DNA of 64,000 nt from Shinisaurus crocodilurus (Eukaryota > Chordata > Lepidosauria > Squamata > Shinisauridae). This document shows positions 63,708-64,000 of this stretch, in pieces (position 1 is the stretch's first letter; every line of letters starts with the position of its first letter). The notes under the pieces are model-generated. The model did no database searches. It had not been told where the DNA came from and worked only from the letters and a program-made list of their open reading frames with translations. Location: positions 164,940,242 to 165,004,241 of the forward strand of contig CM037877.1 of the NCBI GenBank assembly GCA_021292165.1, in the 5' to 3' direction. The translations under genes and the position numbers were made by a program.

Positions 63708-64000
63708 CTATATAGTCAAGCTGCATGTGGGGGGGGGGGATAGATGAAGGGGTTTATCATCACTCTTCTTGCAATTTCCCTGAAAAATAAAAAGAAATGC
63801 AATCCAGAACATGATATAGAATTAAAAATCAAGAACTCGGCTCCAGGGCAGCGGTTCAGTACAGTATCATACTTCCCTGTCCCGCTTCTCTTGTTGTGTA
63901 TGCATGCCAGATCCTATTAGCATACTTGTAATGATTCCAGTCCCCCTTGAGAGTTTTTAGTTGGGCCCTAGTACCTCCTGGTACCTTCTTTGCATCAACG
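63708..64000. other. no recognisable feature to window end
   Basis: A G run lies near 63729-63739. Nothing else recognised. Confidence 0.35.

Overview
The window looks like intergenic or intronic DNA from a squamate reptile (lizard or snake). That assignment rests on the repeat content: several copies of a tRNA-derived SINE resembling the Sauria SINE, SINEs with a 5S rRNA-derived head and a CR1-like tail, L2-like and CR1/L3-like LINEs, many small palindromic DNA transposons, and abundant GT, AAT, GAA and TA microsatellites. I could not name a species. No host protein-coding gene, tRNA, rRNA or CRISPR array could be supported. The longest open frames (up to about 176 codons) lie in GC-rich or repeat-derived DNA and resemble no protein family I recognise. 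The only recognisable coding sequence belongs to decayed LINEs.

Layout. 0-8.4 kb: palindromic MITEs, a 5S-derived SINE, LINE 3' ends and TA/GT microsatellites. 8.4-17 kb: Sauria-like SINEs, a tRNA-SINE carrying a nested MITE, a 146-bp hAT-type MITE, and two divergent 5S-derived SINE pieces. 18-19.7 kb: a CR1/L3-like LINE 3' end joined to a foldback repeat; the same composite recurs inverted at 32.5-34.4 kb. 19.7-26 kb: mostly repeat-poor and AT-rich. 26.2-30.4 kb: a nest made of a CR1-like LINE with a MITE inside it, a GC-rich foldback element, and an L2-like LINE interrupted by a second foldback element. 30.4-32.2 kb: repeat-poor. 34.9-38.5 kb: MITEs and dispersed repeats. 38.7-39.7 kb: a perfect 204-bp inverted repeat with smaller nested inversions. 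40.8-42.4 kb: a 1.5-kb hAT-like element with a CpG-rich interior. 45.5-46.7 kb: a second hAT-like composite. 51-55 kb: MITEs, a tandem duplication and a tRNA-SINE. 55.6-64 kb: three 5S-derived SINEs, two L2-like LINE fragments in opposite orientation, and several palindromic MITEs.

No gene pathway is encoded here. What the sequence records is layered transposition: DNA elements inside SINEs and LINEs, and SINEs inside DNA elements. There is also at least one local rearrangement that looks like template switching. No new biological system in the sense of a gene cluster was found. The most unusual items are the perfect inverted repeat, the CpG-rich hAT-like element, the inverted LINE-plus-foldback composite, and the family of foldback elements ending in TAGGGATG. 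All calls were made by eye, without a database search.
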